64,000 bases of DNA from Rosistilla oblonga (lineage in GTDB: Bacteria; Planctomycetota; Planctomycetia; Pirellulales; Pirellulaceae). This document shows, in pieces, positions 17,281-25,248 of the stretch. The DNA lies in the NCBI RefSeq assembly GCF_007751715.1, contig NZ_CP036292.1:434001-498000 (forward strand). The letters run 5' to 3'. The position numbers and the translations under genes were made by a program. Every line of letters starts with the position of its first letter. The first letter of the stretch is position 1. The notes beneath the pieces are model-generated. The model saw nothing but the letters and a program-made list of their open reading frames with translations, had not been told where the DNA came from and made no database searches.

Positions 17281-17703
17281 TCAGTCGTTCGACTTGCGGG
17301 GCAGAGCGACCATGATCCAGGCGGCGATCCAGGCGAGTCCGCCCAGCGGCGTGATCGCTCCCATCACGGGAAGGTTGAGCGCGACCAGGAGGTACAGGCT
17401 GCCGCTGAAGAGCAGGGTGCCAAGAGTCATCAGCGTGATGATCGTCAGATATTTGCCGCGGTTGTAATGCCCGGCGACCGCTGCCATGGCGACCAACGCG
17501 ACGGCGTGCAGCAGATGGTATCGCACGCCCACGTCGGCTTGTCCGACTCGCTTGGCGGCGACTTCCTCATAGCCCTGATCGATCAACCAGGTCTCCAGCC
17601 CATGAGCGGTGAAAGCGCCGGCCATGATTCCGCTGGCTCCTAAAAAACCGGCGATCATTAGAACGCGGCGGACCGCGATTCCAGAGGCTTGGTTTGCGTT
17701 CAT
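17281..17703 (-). CDS. DUF423 membrane protein
   Basis: A 140-residue protein with four hydrophobic helices. It carries the DUF423 pattern: GASGIMAGAFTAHGLE near the N terminus, RYHLLHAVALVAMA in the middle and GAITPLGGLAWIAAWIMVAL at the end. This family (YgdD in E. coli) is a widespread inner membrane protein without a settled function. It lies 11 bases downstream of the response regulator gene on the same strand, so the two probably share a transcript. Confidence 0.9.
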   Translation of the reverse strand: MNANQASGIAVRRVLMIAGFLGASGIMAGAFTAHGLETWLIDQGYEEVAAKRVGQADVGVRYHLLHAVALVAMAAVAGHYNRGKYLTIITLMTLGTLLFSGSLYLLVALNLPVMGAITPLGGLAWIAAWIMVALPRKSND

Positions 17704-17714
17704 CTTGTTCGCCG

Positions 17715-18119
17715 TTAGGTTTGGGCCAGTAGGTTCGCGACGCTGGCGATCAATTTGTCCATCGCAAACGGCTTGCGAATGTAATCGCTGACGCCCAACA
17801 GTTCGGCGTACGCCTTGTGTCGGCTTCCCTCGTTGCCGGTGATCATGACGACTGGCAGCGGTTCTTCGCGGACGCGGCGGAGCTTTTCCAAGACCAGGAA
17901 TCCGCTGCGCTTGGGCATCATCATGTCCAGGATCATCAGTTGCGGATTCTCTCGCTCGGCCAACGCGAGTCCCTGGTTGCCGTCTCGCGCCACTACCACC
18001 TGGTACCCGTTGGCTTCGAGAGCGTAGCGGATCGAATCGACGATCTCGTTGTCGTCGTCGACGATCAGGATCTTTGGAGCATCGGCTTGCGACTGAGTTT
18101 CGGCAGCAGGATCAGTCAT
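17715..18119 (-). CDS. Single-domain response regulator (CheY-like receiver)
   Basis: A 134-residue protein consisting of one receiver domain: acidic pocket ILIVDDDNEIVDS, phosphorylation site in LMILDMMMPKRSG, the Thr of VVMITGN and the conserved Lys in SDYIRKPF. There is no output domain. Two starts are possible. The ATG at 18119 (MTDPAAE) gives the shorter protein; the ATG at 18167 adds 16 Pro/Arg-rich residues. Neither has a clear ribosome site. No kinase gene is nearby. It is followed at 11 bases by DUF423. Confidence 0.9.
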   Translation of the reverse strand: MTDPAAETQSQADAPKILIVDDDNEIVDSIRYALEANGYQVVVARDGNQGLALAERENPQLMILDMMMPKRSGFLVLEKLRRVREEPLPVVMITGNEGSRHKAYAELLGVSDYIRKPFAMDKLIASVANLLAQT

Positions 18120-18405
18120 ACGTGGGAATCCAGATTCAAGGGGAGGGCGGGGTGGACGGTCTGTCATCTTAAAGGACGCTAAACGTTGGCGACAGACCGC
18201 AGCGAAGGTTGGCGAAATGATTCCGCCAATCGTTTTATCTTACTTCGATGGCCGTGCAATCGGAACGATCCGAACAAAGCGTTATTTTGCCTAGTCGTTA
18301 ACTTTTTCTGGCCTTCCCAGACGATCAATCTCTTCGTACTCGTCACAGTTTGCGTGGTACGTTTTCTTGTTCCGATTCAGCACCGCCACATTGGGGAAGT
18401 CTAGA

Positions 18406-18807
18406 GTGACCAATTCATCTGCAACCGTTGAAAGCCAAGTAACAACTATCGATCGTCGTCGTGATGACCGTCGCACGGATGCAGACCAAGTGGTGGCCGA
18501 GGCAGCAGCAAAGCCAACTCAACGCAAGAAGCAACGTCGCCGCCAGATCGACCCCACCACTTGTGAGCGGGACTACAGCGACAAAGAGATCGAATTCATG
18601 CACGCTTTGGACGAATACAAGCGAAACGCCGGTCGCATGTTCCCAACCTGCAGCGAAGTTCTGGAAGTGATCCGCGGTCTCGGTTACGTCCAACTGACCG
18701 ACGAGCAGGCTGCGATGTTGCAGACCGATGAATTCGATTGCGAAGAAGATTCGTACGGCCAAGATAGCGACGACGATGAATTCGCGGATCTCGGCGACGA
18801 AGCCTAA
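18406..18807 (+). CDS. Hypothetical protein with basic middle and acidic tail
   Basis: A 133-residue soluble protein from the GTG at 18406, which has GGGGAAG seven bases before it. The N-terminal part is rich in Arg and Lys ([26 protein letters not shown]). The centre has a compact conserved-looking segment, [20 protein letters not shown] followed by [20 protein letters not shown], suggesting a small helical domain. The tail is strongly acidic ([14 protein letters not shown]). No known function is recognised. A strong stem-loop follows at 18876-18915. Confidence 0.75.
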   Translation: MTNSSATVESQVTTIDRRRDDRRTDADQVVAEAAAKPTQRKKQRRRQIDPTTCERDYSDKEIEFMHALDEYKRNAGRMFPTCSEVLEVIRGLGYVQLTDEQAAMLQTDEFDCEEDSYGQDSDDDEFADLGDEA

Positions 18808-18875
18808 GCCAAAATCCGACGGGTGGTTTCTGCCCGTCACCCTGTGGCCGGGCGAATTGCTCTGCCTCTCAAAAG

Positions 18876-18915
18876 CAAAACCTGCCCTGGAGATTCTATC
18901 TTCTGGCAGGTTTTG
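18876..18915 (+). terminator. Stem-loop terminator after the acidic-tail gene
   Basis: CAAAACCTGCC (18876-18886) pairs perfectly with GGCAGGTTTTG (18905-18915) around an 18-base loop. It lies 70 bases after the stop at 18807 and just before the next gene's start at 18949, and the descending arm contains a short T run. Confidence 0.7.
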
Positions 18916-18948
18916 TCGTTTATGGGCGAATCTCGCTAAGATGGATCG

Positions 18949-19368
18949 ATGCGAACTCTGGCAAGCGTTTCGATTGGCACTCTCGTTCGGCTGTGGGCTT
19001 TCCCCTACACGCTGCTGGGGGTGGTTGTTGGTTTGGTTCTGCTGGGCCGGCCGAAATTGGTCGATGGCGTGATCGAAATCTATGGTCCGGGCGTCGCTTG
19101 GGTTTTGCAGCGGTTGCCGGTCTCGGCGCTTGCCATCACTTTGGGGCATTCGGTTTTAGGGCAAACGCAAGCCGCTTTGGATCTGACGCGGCGGCACGAG
19201 CGGGTTCACGTCCGCCAGTTTGAACGCTGGGGATTTTTGATGGGGCTCGCCTATTTGGGGGCTTCGGGCTGGCTCTGGTGGCGAGGGAAAGACGCTTATC
19301 GCGACAATCCGTTTGAAATAGAAGCGTACGCGGTCGATGATTGCCGAAGAAATCCAGGTCGCGACTGA
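18949..19368 (+). CDS. Small membrane protein with an HExxH motif
   Basis: A 139-residue protein with hydrophobic segments at about 10-32, 48-68 and 96-111. Between the second and third lies RRHERVHVRQFERWG, which contains HERVH (His83, Glu84, His87), the HExxH zinc-protease motif. The following FEIEAY (Glu123/Glu125) is a candidate third ligand, as in gluzincins. This suggests a minimal membrane-associated metallopeptidase, or a protein derived from one. No peptidase family can be named from sequence alone. It is preceded by a terminator and so is probably transcribed by itself. Confidence 0.7.
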   Translation: MRTLASVSIGTLVRLWAFPYTLLGVVVGLVLLGRPKLVDGVIEIYGPGVAWVLQRLPVSALAITLGHSVLGQTQAALDLTRRHERVHVRQFERWGFLMGLAYLGASGWLWWRGKDAYRDNPFEIEAYAVDDCRRNPGRD

Positions 19369-19542
19369 TGTTGTTTTCGCCCACGAAGGGCAGGGCGACG
19401 CTTAAGTCGTTTGGTTTCAACGCGTTGCGCTGCGTTTTGCAGCTGTTGCATGCGTTGGATCTCCGATCGCCGAACGTTTGCTAGTTCGATAACCCGTCTG
19501 GCACGAAAATCGGTTCTGCCCAGCGCCGGCTACTTTTTGGCG

Positions 19543-19570
19543 TTGATGCTGTCGATAACTCCGCTATACT
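19543..19570 (+). promoter_or_regulatory. Candidate sigma-70 promoter for rpmB
   Basis: TTGATG (19543-19548) and TATACT (19565-19570) are 16 bases apart. Transcription would begin near 19577 and give a leader of about 70 bases before the rpmB ATG. Confidence 0.5.
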
Positions 19571-19646
19571 GCTGGACTTCGATCGATCGGATTCAGGCGT
19601 TTGGCCTGTCAATATATTGGATATTTAGAACAAAGAGCGTAGATCA

Positions 19647-19919
19647 ATGGCACGCCAGTGTGAAGTTTGTGGCAAGCGGGTCCAAATGGGCAACCGCATT
19701 GAAACCCGCGGTAAGGCAAAGTATTTGGGAGGCGTTGGTACCAAGATCACTGGTATCTCGCGTCGCAAATTTGTTCCCAACCTGCAACGCGTCAAGGTTT
19801 CGTTGACGACCGGCGAAAACAAGTCGATCCGCTGCTGCACCCAGTGCATCCGCAGCGGCTCGATCCGCAAGGTTGTCAAAGTGAAGCCGTTTGAGCTTGA
19901 GAGCAAGACCAAGAAATAG
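19647..19919 (+). CDS. rpmB: Large ribosomal subunit protein bL28
   Basis: A 90-residue ribosomal protein. The opening MARQCEVCGKRVQMGNRI and the segment GISRRKFVPNLQRVKV are characteristic of L28. Two cysteine pairs (CEVC and CTQC) make it a zinc-binding version of L28. The C terminus is basic. It lies directly before gatC: an AGGA site that overlaps its stop probably starts gatC translation, so the two are likely co-transcribed. Confidence 0.97.
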   Translation: MARQCEVCGKRVQMGNRIETRGKAKYLGGVGTKITGISRRKFVPNLQRVKVSLTTGENKSIRCCTQCIRSGSIRKVVKVKPFELESKTKK

Positions 19920-19930
19920 GAATCGCTCGA

Positions 19931-20218
19931 TTGGCTATTTCACTCGATCAGGTCCGCAAACTCGCGCTGATGGCTCGTTTAGAGCTGTCCGATGACGAGC
20001 TGGGTACGATCACGCCCCAGTTGGAAGGTATCGTCGCGTTTGTGGACAAGCTGATGGAGCTCGATACCGATGGGATCGAGCCGATGGTGCATGCTGTCGA
20101 AACCGTCAACCGCTGGGTACCGGACCAGTTGGGCGATAGTCTGTCGCGCGAGCAGGCCTTGGCTAATGCTCCGAATCACGACGAGGAATGTTTTCTTGTG
20201 CCGCCGGTCTTGGGTTAA
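19931..20218 (+). CDS. gatC: Asp/Glu-tRNA amidotransferase subunit C
   Basis: A 95-residue protein starting at TTG, with AGGA overlapping the rpmB stop about nine bases upstream. LDQVRKLALMARLELSDDEL at the N terminus and EPMVHAVETVNRWVPDQLGD in the middle are typical of GatC. It wraps around GatA and GatB in the complex that converts misacylated Glu-tRNA(Gln), and often Asp-tRNA(Asn), to the amide form. All three subunits are encoded here in the order C-A-B. Confidence 0.95.
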   Translation: MAISLDQVRKLALMARLELSDDELGTITPQLEGIVAFVDKLMELDTDGIEPMVHAVETVNRWVPDQLGDSLSREQALANAPNHDEECFLVPPVLG

Positions 20219-20348
20219 ACGCTCCCGCTCTCCAAGCAAGAACCGCTTCCTCGACCCCGCTGTACGGACACGCTGAGTCAACATTTGTTTCGGCGAGGCG
20301 TCAGTCTTCGTGGGGTGTCAGTTCCCTCTCGCGAAAAGTCCCAAGACA

Positions 20349-21830
20349 ATGACTATCCCGCTCGATTCTGCCGCCAAGTTGCTGGGGCTGTTGGCATCTG
20401 GTGAGCTCACCGCGCGCCAAGCGACTCAGGCGTCGTTGGATCGGATCGCGGCGACCGATCCCGAAGTCGGCGCCTTCACGTTCGTCAACACCGAAGCGGC
20501 GTTGGCTGCTGCCGATTCCATCGATCAGCGACGACGCGACGGCCAGCCTCTGGGAGTTCTCGCGGGCGTCCCGATCGCCGTGAAGGATGTGTTGTGTACG
20601 ACCGACATGCCGACGACCTGTTCGTCGCGGATGTTGGAGAACCACATGTCCCCTTACGACGCAACGGTTGTCGCGCGGTTGCGTGCTGCCGATGCGGTGA
20701 TCGTCGGCAAGACGAACATGGACGAATTTGCGATGGGAGCCAGCACGGAAACGAGTGCGTTTGGCAAAACCACCAACCCCTGGAACCCAAGCCTCACGCC
20801 CGGCGGCAGCAGCGGCGGCGCTGCGGCTTGTGTCGCCGCGGGTGATGTTCCGCTCTCTCTGGGCAGCGACACCGGTGGTTCGATTCGCCAACCGGCTGCG
20901 TTTTGTGGGATCACTGGGCTGAAGCCGACTTACGGGCGTGTCAGCCGCTACGGGCTGATCGCTTTCGCTAGCAGCCTGGATCAAGTCGGCCCGATGGCGT
21001 TTGATGCTGTCGATTGTGCGACGCTTCTGAATGCGATCGCCGGATCCGACGCTAGCGACAGTACTTCGCTGCCTGTCGAAACGCCCGACTTCACCGCGGG
21101 GTTGGATCGCATCGAGGGTGAGTTGCGGATCGGTATCGTCAAGCATCACCTGGAAGCCGAAGGGCTCGATCCAGAGGTCCGCCAGGCCGTCGACGATGCG
21201 ATCGAGGTCTTCCGCGATGCGGGAGCGAAGATCGTCGAAGTGGAGTTGCCGCATTCGGACTACTGGGTGCCGACCTATTACGTGATCGCGCCGAGCGAAG
21301 CGAGCAGCAATCTTTCCCGCTACGACGGCGCCCATTACGGCCACCGCAGCCCTGTCGCGGCGAGCGACGCGGGAGATCGCGGTCCGTTGGTAGCCACCTA
21401 TTGCCGCAGTCGCGGCGAAGCGTTTGGCGCCGAGGTCAAGCGGCGGATCATGATCGGGATGTATGCTTTGAGCGCCGGTTATGGCGACAAGTATTATGTG
21501 AAAGCGTTGCAGGTCCGCCGGTTGATCCGCCAGGACTTCGATTCGGCTTTCCAAAACGTCGACCTGTTGTTGGGCCCGGTGACTCCCACCCCGCCATTTG
21601 CGATGGGAGAGAAGATCGACGATCCGTTGCAGATGTATTTGTGCGACCTGTTCACTGTCGGCGCGAACTTGGCCGGCATCCCCGCCCTTTCGATGCCCGG
21701 CGGACTGACTAGCAACAACCTACCGATCGGGATCCAGTTGCAGGCTCCGCCGCTGCAAGAGGCCAAGCTGCTGCAAGCCGCCGCCGCATTCCAACGCGCC
21801 ACCGATTGGCATACTAAGCGTCCTTTGTAA
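20349..21830 (+). CDS. gatA: Asp/Glu-tRNA amidotransferase subunit A
   Basis: A 493-residue amidase-signature enzyme that frees ammonia from glutamine for the tRNA-bound transamidation. The catalytic Lys lies in GVPIAVKDVLCT. The Ser-cisSer-Lys triad region is seen in NPSLTPGGSSGGAAACVAAG and LGSDTGGSIRQPAAFCG. Downstream motifs TYGRVSRYGLIAFASSLDQV and DLLLGPVTPTPPF are standard. The ATG at 20349 (MTIPLDSAAKLLG) fits the family; the start 39 bases upstream adds unrelated residues. The gene follows gatC by 130 bases and precedes gatB by 76. Confidence 0.97.
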   Translation: MTIPLDSAAKLLGLLASGELTARQATQASLDRIAATDPEVGAFTFVNTEAALAAADSIDQRRRDGQPLGVLAGVPIAVKDVLCTTDMPTTCSSRMLENHMSPYDATVVARLRAADAVIVGKTNMDEFAMGASTETSAFGKTTNPWNPSLTPGGSSGGAAACVAAGDVPLSLGSDTGGSIRQPAAFCGITGLKPTYGRVSRYGLIAFASSLDQVGPMAFDAVDCATLLNAIAGSDASDSTSLPVETPDFTAGLDRIEGELRIGIVKHHLEAEGLDPEVRQAVDDAIEVFRDAGAKIVEVELPHSDYWVPTYYVIAPSEASSNLSRYDGAHYGHRSPVAASDAGDRGPLVATYCRSRGEAFGAEVKRRIMIGMYALSAGYGDKYYVKALQVRRLIRQDFDSAFQNVDLLLGPVTPTPPFAMGEKIDDPLQMYLCDLFTVGANLAGIPALSMPGGLTSNNLPIGIQLQAPPLQEAKLLQAAAAFQRATDWHTKRPL

Positions 21831-21906
21831 CCGGCGCAGGTCGTTGGACCTGTGATCGGTCTGGACCCATCGTCCGACTGCCGCAACCTTTCTGGAGATT
21901 CTTTCC

Positions 21907-23379
21907 GTGGACCAGCCTTACGAAATCGTGATCGGTTTGGAGGTGCATGTTCAGCTGAGGACAACGACCAAGTTGTTCTGCCGCTGTGCGACTCAGTTCG
22001 GTGCGCCGCCGAACACGAACGTCTGCCCGGTCTGCTTGGGGATGCCTGGCGCATTGCCGGTGATTAACGAGCATGCGGTTCAGTTGGCGCTGCAGACGGG
22101 GTTGGCTCTTGGCAGCACGATCCCGCCGATGACCAAGTGGGACCGCAAGCAGTACTTTTATCCCGATCTGCCCAAGGGCTATCAGATCAGCCAATTCGAT
22201 CTGCCGATCTGCGATGGTGGTCACTTGACGATCGCCGATCCGGCCGATGAATCGCAGACTCGCACGATTCGGTTGATCCGCGCCCACTTGGAAGAGGATG
22301 CTGGCAAGAGCATGCACGACGAGGCCAACGGGCGGGCTGACAGTCGGATCGATCTGAACCGCTGTGGCACTCCGTTGTTGGAAATTGTTAGCCAGCCCGA
22401 CATGCGCAGCGCGGCTGAGGCCAAAGCGTTTCTGACCGAACTGAAGCTGTTGCTGACCTATCTGGACGTCTCCGATTGTGAGATGCAGGAGGGAAGTCTG
22501 CGGGTCGATGCGAACGTGAATCTCAAGATCGAGAAAGCTGGCGATACGATCGCCACGCCGATCGTCGAGATCAAAAATATGAACAGCTTTCGCGCCGTCG
22601 AACGCGCGATCGCTCACGAGGCGCAGCGTCAGTACCACGAATGGGAAGAGACGGGGCTGACGATTGAGGATCGCACCAAGCGGACCTTCGGCTGGGACGA
22701 TGCTGCGGAGCGAACGGTCCCGCAGCGCGAGAAGGAGGAGGCGGCTGATTATCGCTATCTGCCCGACCCCGATCTGCTGCCGATCTGTTTGTCGACCGAG
22801 ACGGTCGAAGCGACGCGAGCCGCGTTGGCGGAATTCCCGGCGGTCGCTCGCCAGCGTTTGCAGGCCGATTACGAGATCAAAGCCTACGATGCCGACGTGA
22901 TCGTCAATCAGGGCCGCGGTGTGGTGGAGTATTTCGAAGCGGTTGCCAAGGGGAGCGGCGACGCGCGGCGTGCCAGTTCGTGGATCCAGCAGGATGTGCT
23001 GCGAACGATGAAGGAGCAGGGAGTGGGGATTGGCGATTTTGCCGTCTCTGCCGACACGCTAGCGGAATTACTTGGGCAGGTTTCCGCCGGAAAACTGGAT
23101 AACGCGCGAGCCCGCGACGTTTTTCAACATCTATTAGAGAAGGGGGGAAGCGTTGCCGAAGCGATCAAGGCGTTGGGGATCGAATCGGTCGACGCGGGCG
23201 AAATCGAATCGCTTTGCCAGGAGTTGCTCGACGCGAATCCGCAAGTCGTGGAGGATGTGCGAGGCGGCAAGATGCAGGCCATTGGTTCGTTGATCGGTCA
23301 AGCCAAAAAGAAGAATCCCAACGTGAACCCGAAGCAGTTCCGCGAGATCTGCTTGCAGCTGATTGAATCGGCCGGGTAA
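21907..23379 (+). CDS. gatB: Asp/Glu-tRNA amidotransferase subunit B
   Basis: A 490-residue protein starting at GTG, with CTGGAG about ten bases upstream. It has YEIVIGLEVHVQL at the start, the zinc-site cysteines in KLFCRCATQFG and CPVCLGMPG, the kinase-like catalytic segment DRKQYFYPDLPKGYQISQFD, and a C-terminal YqeY-like tRNA-binding domain (from about residue 330). It phosphorylates tRNA-bound Glu/Asp and accepts ammonia from GatA. It is the last gene of the gatCAB cluster. Confidence 0.97.
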   Translation: MDQPYEIVIGLEVHVQLRTTTKLFCRCATQFGAPPNTNVCPVCLGMPGALPVINEHAVQLALQTGLALGSTIPPMTKWDRKQYFYPDLPKGYQISQFDLPICDGGHLTIADPADESQTRTIRLIRAHLEEDAGKSMHDEANGRADSRIDLNRCGTPLLEIVSQPDMRSAAEAKAFLTELKLLLTYLDVSDCEMQEGSLRVDANVNLKIEKAGDTIATPIVEIKNMNSFRAVERAIAHEAQRQYHEWEETGLTIEDRTKRTFGWDDAAERTVPQREKEEAADYRYLPDPDLLPICLSTETVEATRAALAEFPAVARQRLQADYEIKAYDADVIVNQGRGVVEYFEAVAKGSGDARRASSWIQQDVLRTMKEQGVGIGDFAVSADTLAELLGQVSAGKLDNARARDVFQHLLEKGGSVAEAIKALGIESVDAGEIESLCQELLDANPQVVEDVRGGKMQAIGSLIGQAKKKNPNVNPKQFREICLQLIESAG

Positions 23380-23488
23380 GTCGTCCAGTTTTGTTTTCGC
23401 CCGGCGGCGGGAATTCGCCGTGGGTTGTTCTCTGCGATGCGGCGCCTCGGAAGTGGCGGCGCGGTCGCGTCGAAGCGAGGGCGTTGGT

Positions 23489-24289
23489 ATGTCGATCATC
23501 ACTCTGTTAACCGACTTTGGTGTCTCGAGCCCCTATGTGGCTCAGATCAAAGGCGTTCTGGCGACTCGCCAGCCCGAGTCTCACGTGATCGATCTGACCC
23601 ATTCGGTCCCGCCGCAGAATGTTCAAACCGCTGCGATCACGTTGGACGATCTCGCCCCCTGGTTTCCGTCTGGAGCGGTCCATGTCGCGGTCGTCGACCC
23701 TGGCGTTGGCAGCGACCGTCGCATCTTGGCGGCTCATGTCGGCGACTGGTATTTTGTCTTGCCCGACAACGGGCTGATCTCGCCGTTGGCCGACCGCTTC
23801 GCAGTCAAGAGCGTTGTCGCTTTGGATCGCCGTGAATTCTGGCTCTCTCCGGTTAGCAATACGTTCCATGGACGCGACGTGATGGCTCCGGTTGCCGCCG
23901 CAATCGCCCGTGGCGTTCCGCTTGAGGAGCTTGGGGAATCGGTCGACGATTGGCATCGGGTTCACATTCCGCGTCCGTGTGTGATGTCGAAGTCGATTCA
24001 GGGGGAGGTGATCTACGTCGATTCGTTTGGCAATCTGATCACCAACATCTCTGCCGACGATGTGCATGGCGACGATGTCTTTCGGATCGGCGATCGCGCT
24101 GTCAACGGCTTGGTCCGCAGTTATTCCGATCGCACCGCCGGGCAGTTGGTTGCGCTGATCGGATCGTCGGGGCGATTGGAGTTTGCTGTCGTCGATGGCA
24201 ATGCTGCGGTTCAGCTCGGGGCAGGGCAGGGGGCTGCGGTCGGGGTCGACTTGGTTGGCGAGACGCAGCAGGTCGGGGACTCGCAATGA
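23489..24289 (+). CDS. SAM hydrolase of the DUF62 (hydroxide adenosyltransferase) family
   Basis: A 266-residue protein of the fluorinase/chlorinase superfamily. The N terminus ITLLTDFGVSSPYVAQIKGV and the block VHVAVVDPGVGSDRRILAAH are diagnostic; FHGRDVMAPVAAAIARG and the C-terminal beta-barrel segment IYVDSFGNLITNIS follow. Family members without the halogenase insert split S-adenosylmethionine to adenosine and methionine using hydroxide. The ATG at 23489 follows GAGGGCG; the frame further upstream is not family-like. Its stop overlaps the start of a 64-residue Cys protein gene by four bases (ATGA). Confidence 0.92.
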   Translation: MSIITLLTDFGVSSPYVAQIKGVLATRQPESHVIDLTHSVPPQNVQTAAITLDDLAPWFPSGAVHVAVVDPGVGSDRRILAAHVGDWYFVLPDNGLISPLADRFAVKSVVALDRREFWLSPVSNTFHGRDVMAPVAAAIARGVPLEELGESVDDWHRVHIPRPCVMSKSIQGEVIYVDSFGNLITNISADDVHGDDVFRIGDRAVNGLVRSYSDRTAGQLVALIGSSGRLEFAVVDGNAAVQLGAGQGAAVGVDLVGETQQVGDSQ

Positions 24290-24480
24290 ACGCCGGCAGT
24301 TTGTGCGAGCGATGTGCTCATGTCCGTGAGATCGTCTCGGGCAAAGGCTCGCGATTCTTGATGTGTCGCCGTGGTTTGGCGAGCGACCAGTTTGCAAAGT
24401 ATCCGCCGCAGCCGACGCTGGTCTGCGTGGGGTTTCAGTCGCGGGTCGATGGCAAAGAAAAAGGCGAACACGATTTTTGA
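24286..24480 (+). CDS. 64-residue cysteine-motif protein coupled to the DUF62 gene
   Basis: The frame starts in an ATGA overlap with the DUF62 stop and encodes 64 residues: MNAGSLCERCAHVREIVSGK, then SRFLMCRRGL, KYPPQPTLVCVGFQ and a charged tail. Cysteines 7, 10, 27 and 47 are spaced like a small zinc or metal site. The stop codon lies inside a terminator hairpin. The tight coupling suggests joint expression with the SAM hydrolase. I recall similar short Cys proteins with a KYPPQP segment in related genomes, but no function is known to me. Confidence 0.7.
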   Translation: MNAGSLCERCAHVREIVSGKGSRFLMCRRGLASDQFAKYPPQPTLVCVGFQSRVDGKEKGEHDF

Positions 24481-24493
24481 TCGCGTTCGCCTT
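24461..24493. terminator. Bidirectional terminator between convergent genes
   Basis: AAGGCGAACACGAT (24461-24474) pairs with ATCGCGTTCGCCTT (24480-24493), one mismatch in 14, around a five-base loop. It lies between the plus-strand Cys protein gene, whose last codons it overlaps, and the minus-strand Ni-SOD gene. Confidence 0.7.
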
Positions 24494-24534
24494 AATGCGT
24501 TTGCAAGAACTAAGTCGGTCCGACGTGCGGCGGC

Positions 24535-24993
24535 TTACGGGTGCAGGTGAGGTTCTTTGCCTTCGTAGGCGCGGTAGAAGTCGTGGATCGCTTTCTTGAG
24601 TGCCACGGCGGATTCGGGGGCAGCCGTTTGCTTGCACTTCATCGCGGCAACCATCACCGCGTGTGCGGTGGTCAGCTTCTTGGTGTAGTTTTCGCCGTCG
24701 GATTTCAGGCGTTGCGTCATGAAGTATTGGGCGATCGTTTGTTGGATTCGCGTCGCGTGATCTTCTTTCGTCGTGACCCAGCGAACCAATTGGTTCAGGT
24801 CTTGAGCGTCGTGCTTGCCGGCGAGTTCGTCGATCTGAGCGATCGCCTTTTCGATGGTCGAGTGGTCTTCGATCATCGAAACGAACCGTCGTTCGTCGTC
24901 GTAGATACCGCAGGGAACTTCGCAGTGAGCGCTGGCCGATTTCGCAGTGAACGCCAGCAACATTGCCATCGCGAAATAGATTGTGTTACGCAT
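24535..24993 (-). CDS. sodN: Nickel superoxide dismutase with Sec-type signal peptide
   Basis: A 152-residue protein. The first 22 residues (MRNTIYFAMAMLLAFTAKSA, then SA) are a signal peptide, and the mature start HCEVPCGIYDD is exactly the nickel hook HCxxPCGxY, in which the free N terminus, His1, Cys2 and Cys6 bind nickel. The rest is the four-helix bundle of the family (IEDHSTIEKAIAQIDELAGK, LVRWVTTKEDHATRIQ, FYRAYEGKEPH). It removes superoxide, probably in the periplasm. The ATG at 24993 was chosen because it begins the signal peptide. No SodX-type protease gene is visible nearby. Confidence 0.93.
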   Translation of the reverse strand: MRNTIYFAMAMLLAFTAKSASAHCEVPCGIYDDERRFVSMIEDHSTIEKAIAQIDELAGKHDAQDLNQLVRWVTTKEDHATRIQQTIAQYFMTQRLKSDGENYTKKLTTAHAVMVAAMKCKQTAAPESAVALKKAIHDFYRAYEGKEPHLHP

Positions 24994-25248
24994 CAAATGG
25001 TCTCTCTTTCCTTGGTGACTCATAGTGTGCTTGGCATCGGGGGATGCCTGGATTGTTGGATCCGGCGAGTGCCCGGTGGGCGACCCGCGACACCGCAGTC
25101 TACGCTATGGAAACCATTTTTGCGAACAATGGCGGCAATTCGTTTCGGCGGCTCACCCCGGTGCTCTGATATCGCATTTGGCGTAAAATGGATTCCCGCG
25201 GGCTTCACGCGTTTCCGGCCTTTCTCCTCAGCAAAAACAGCCCCTTTT

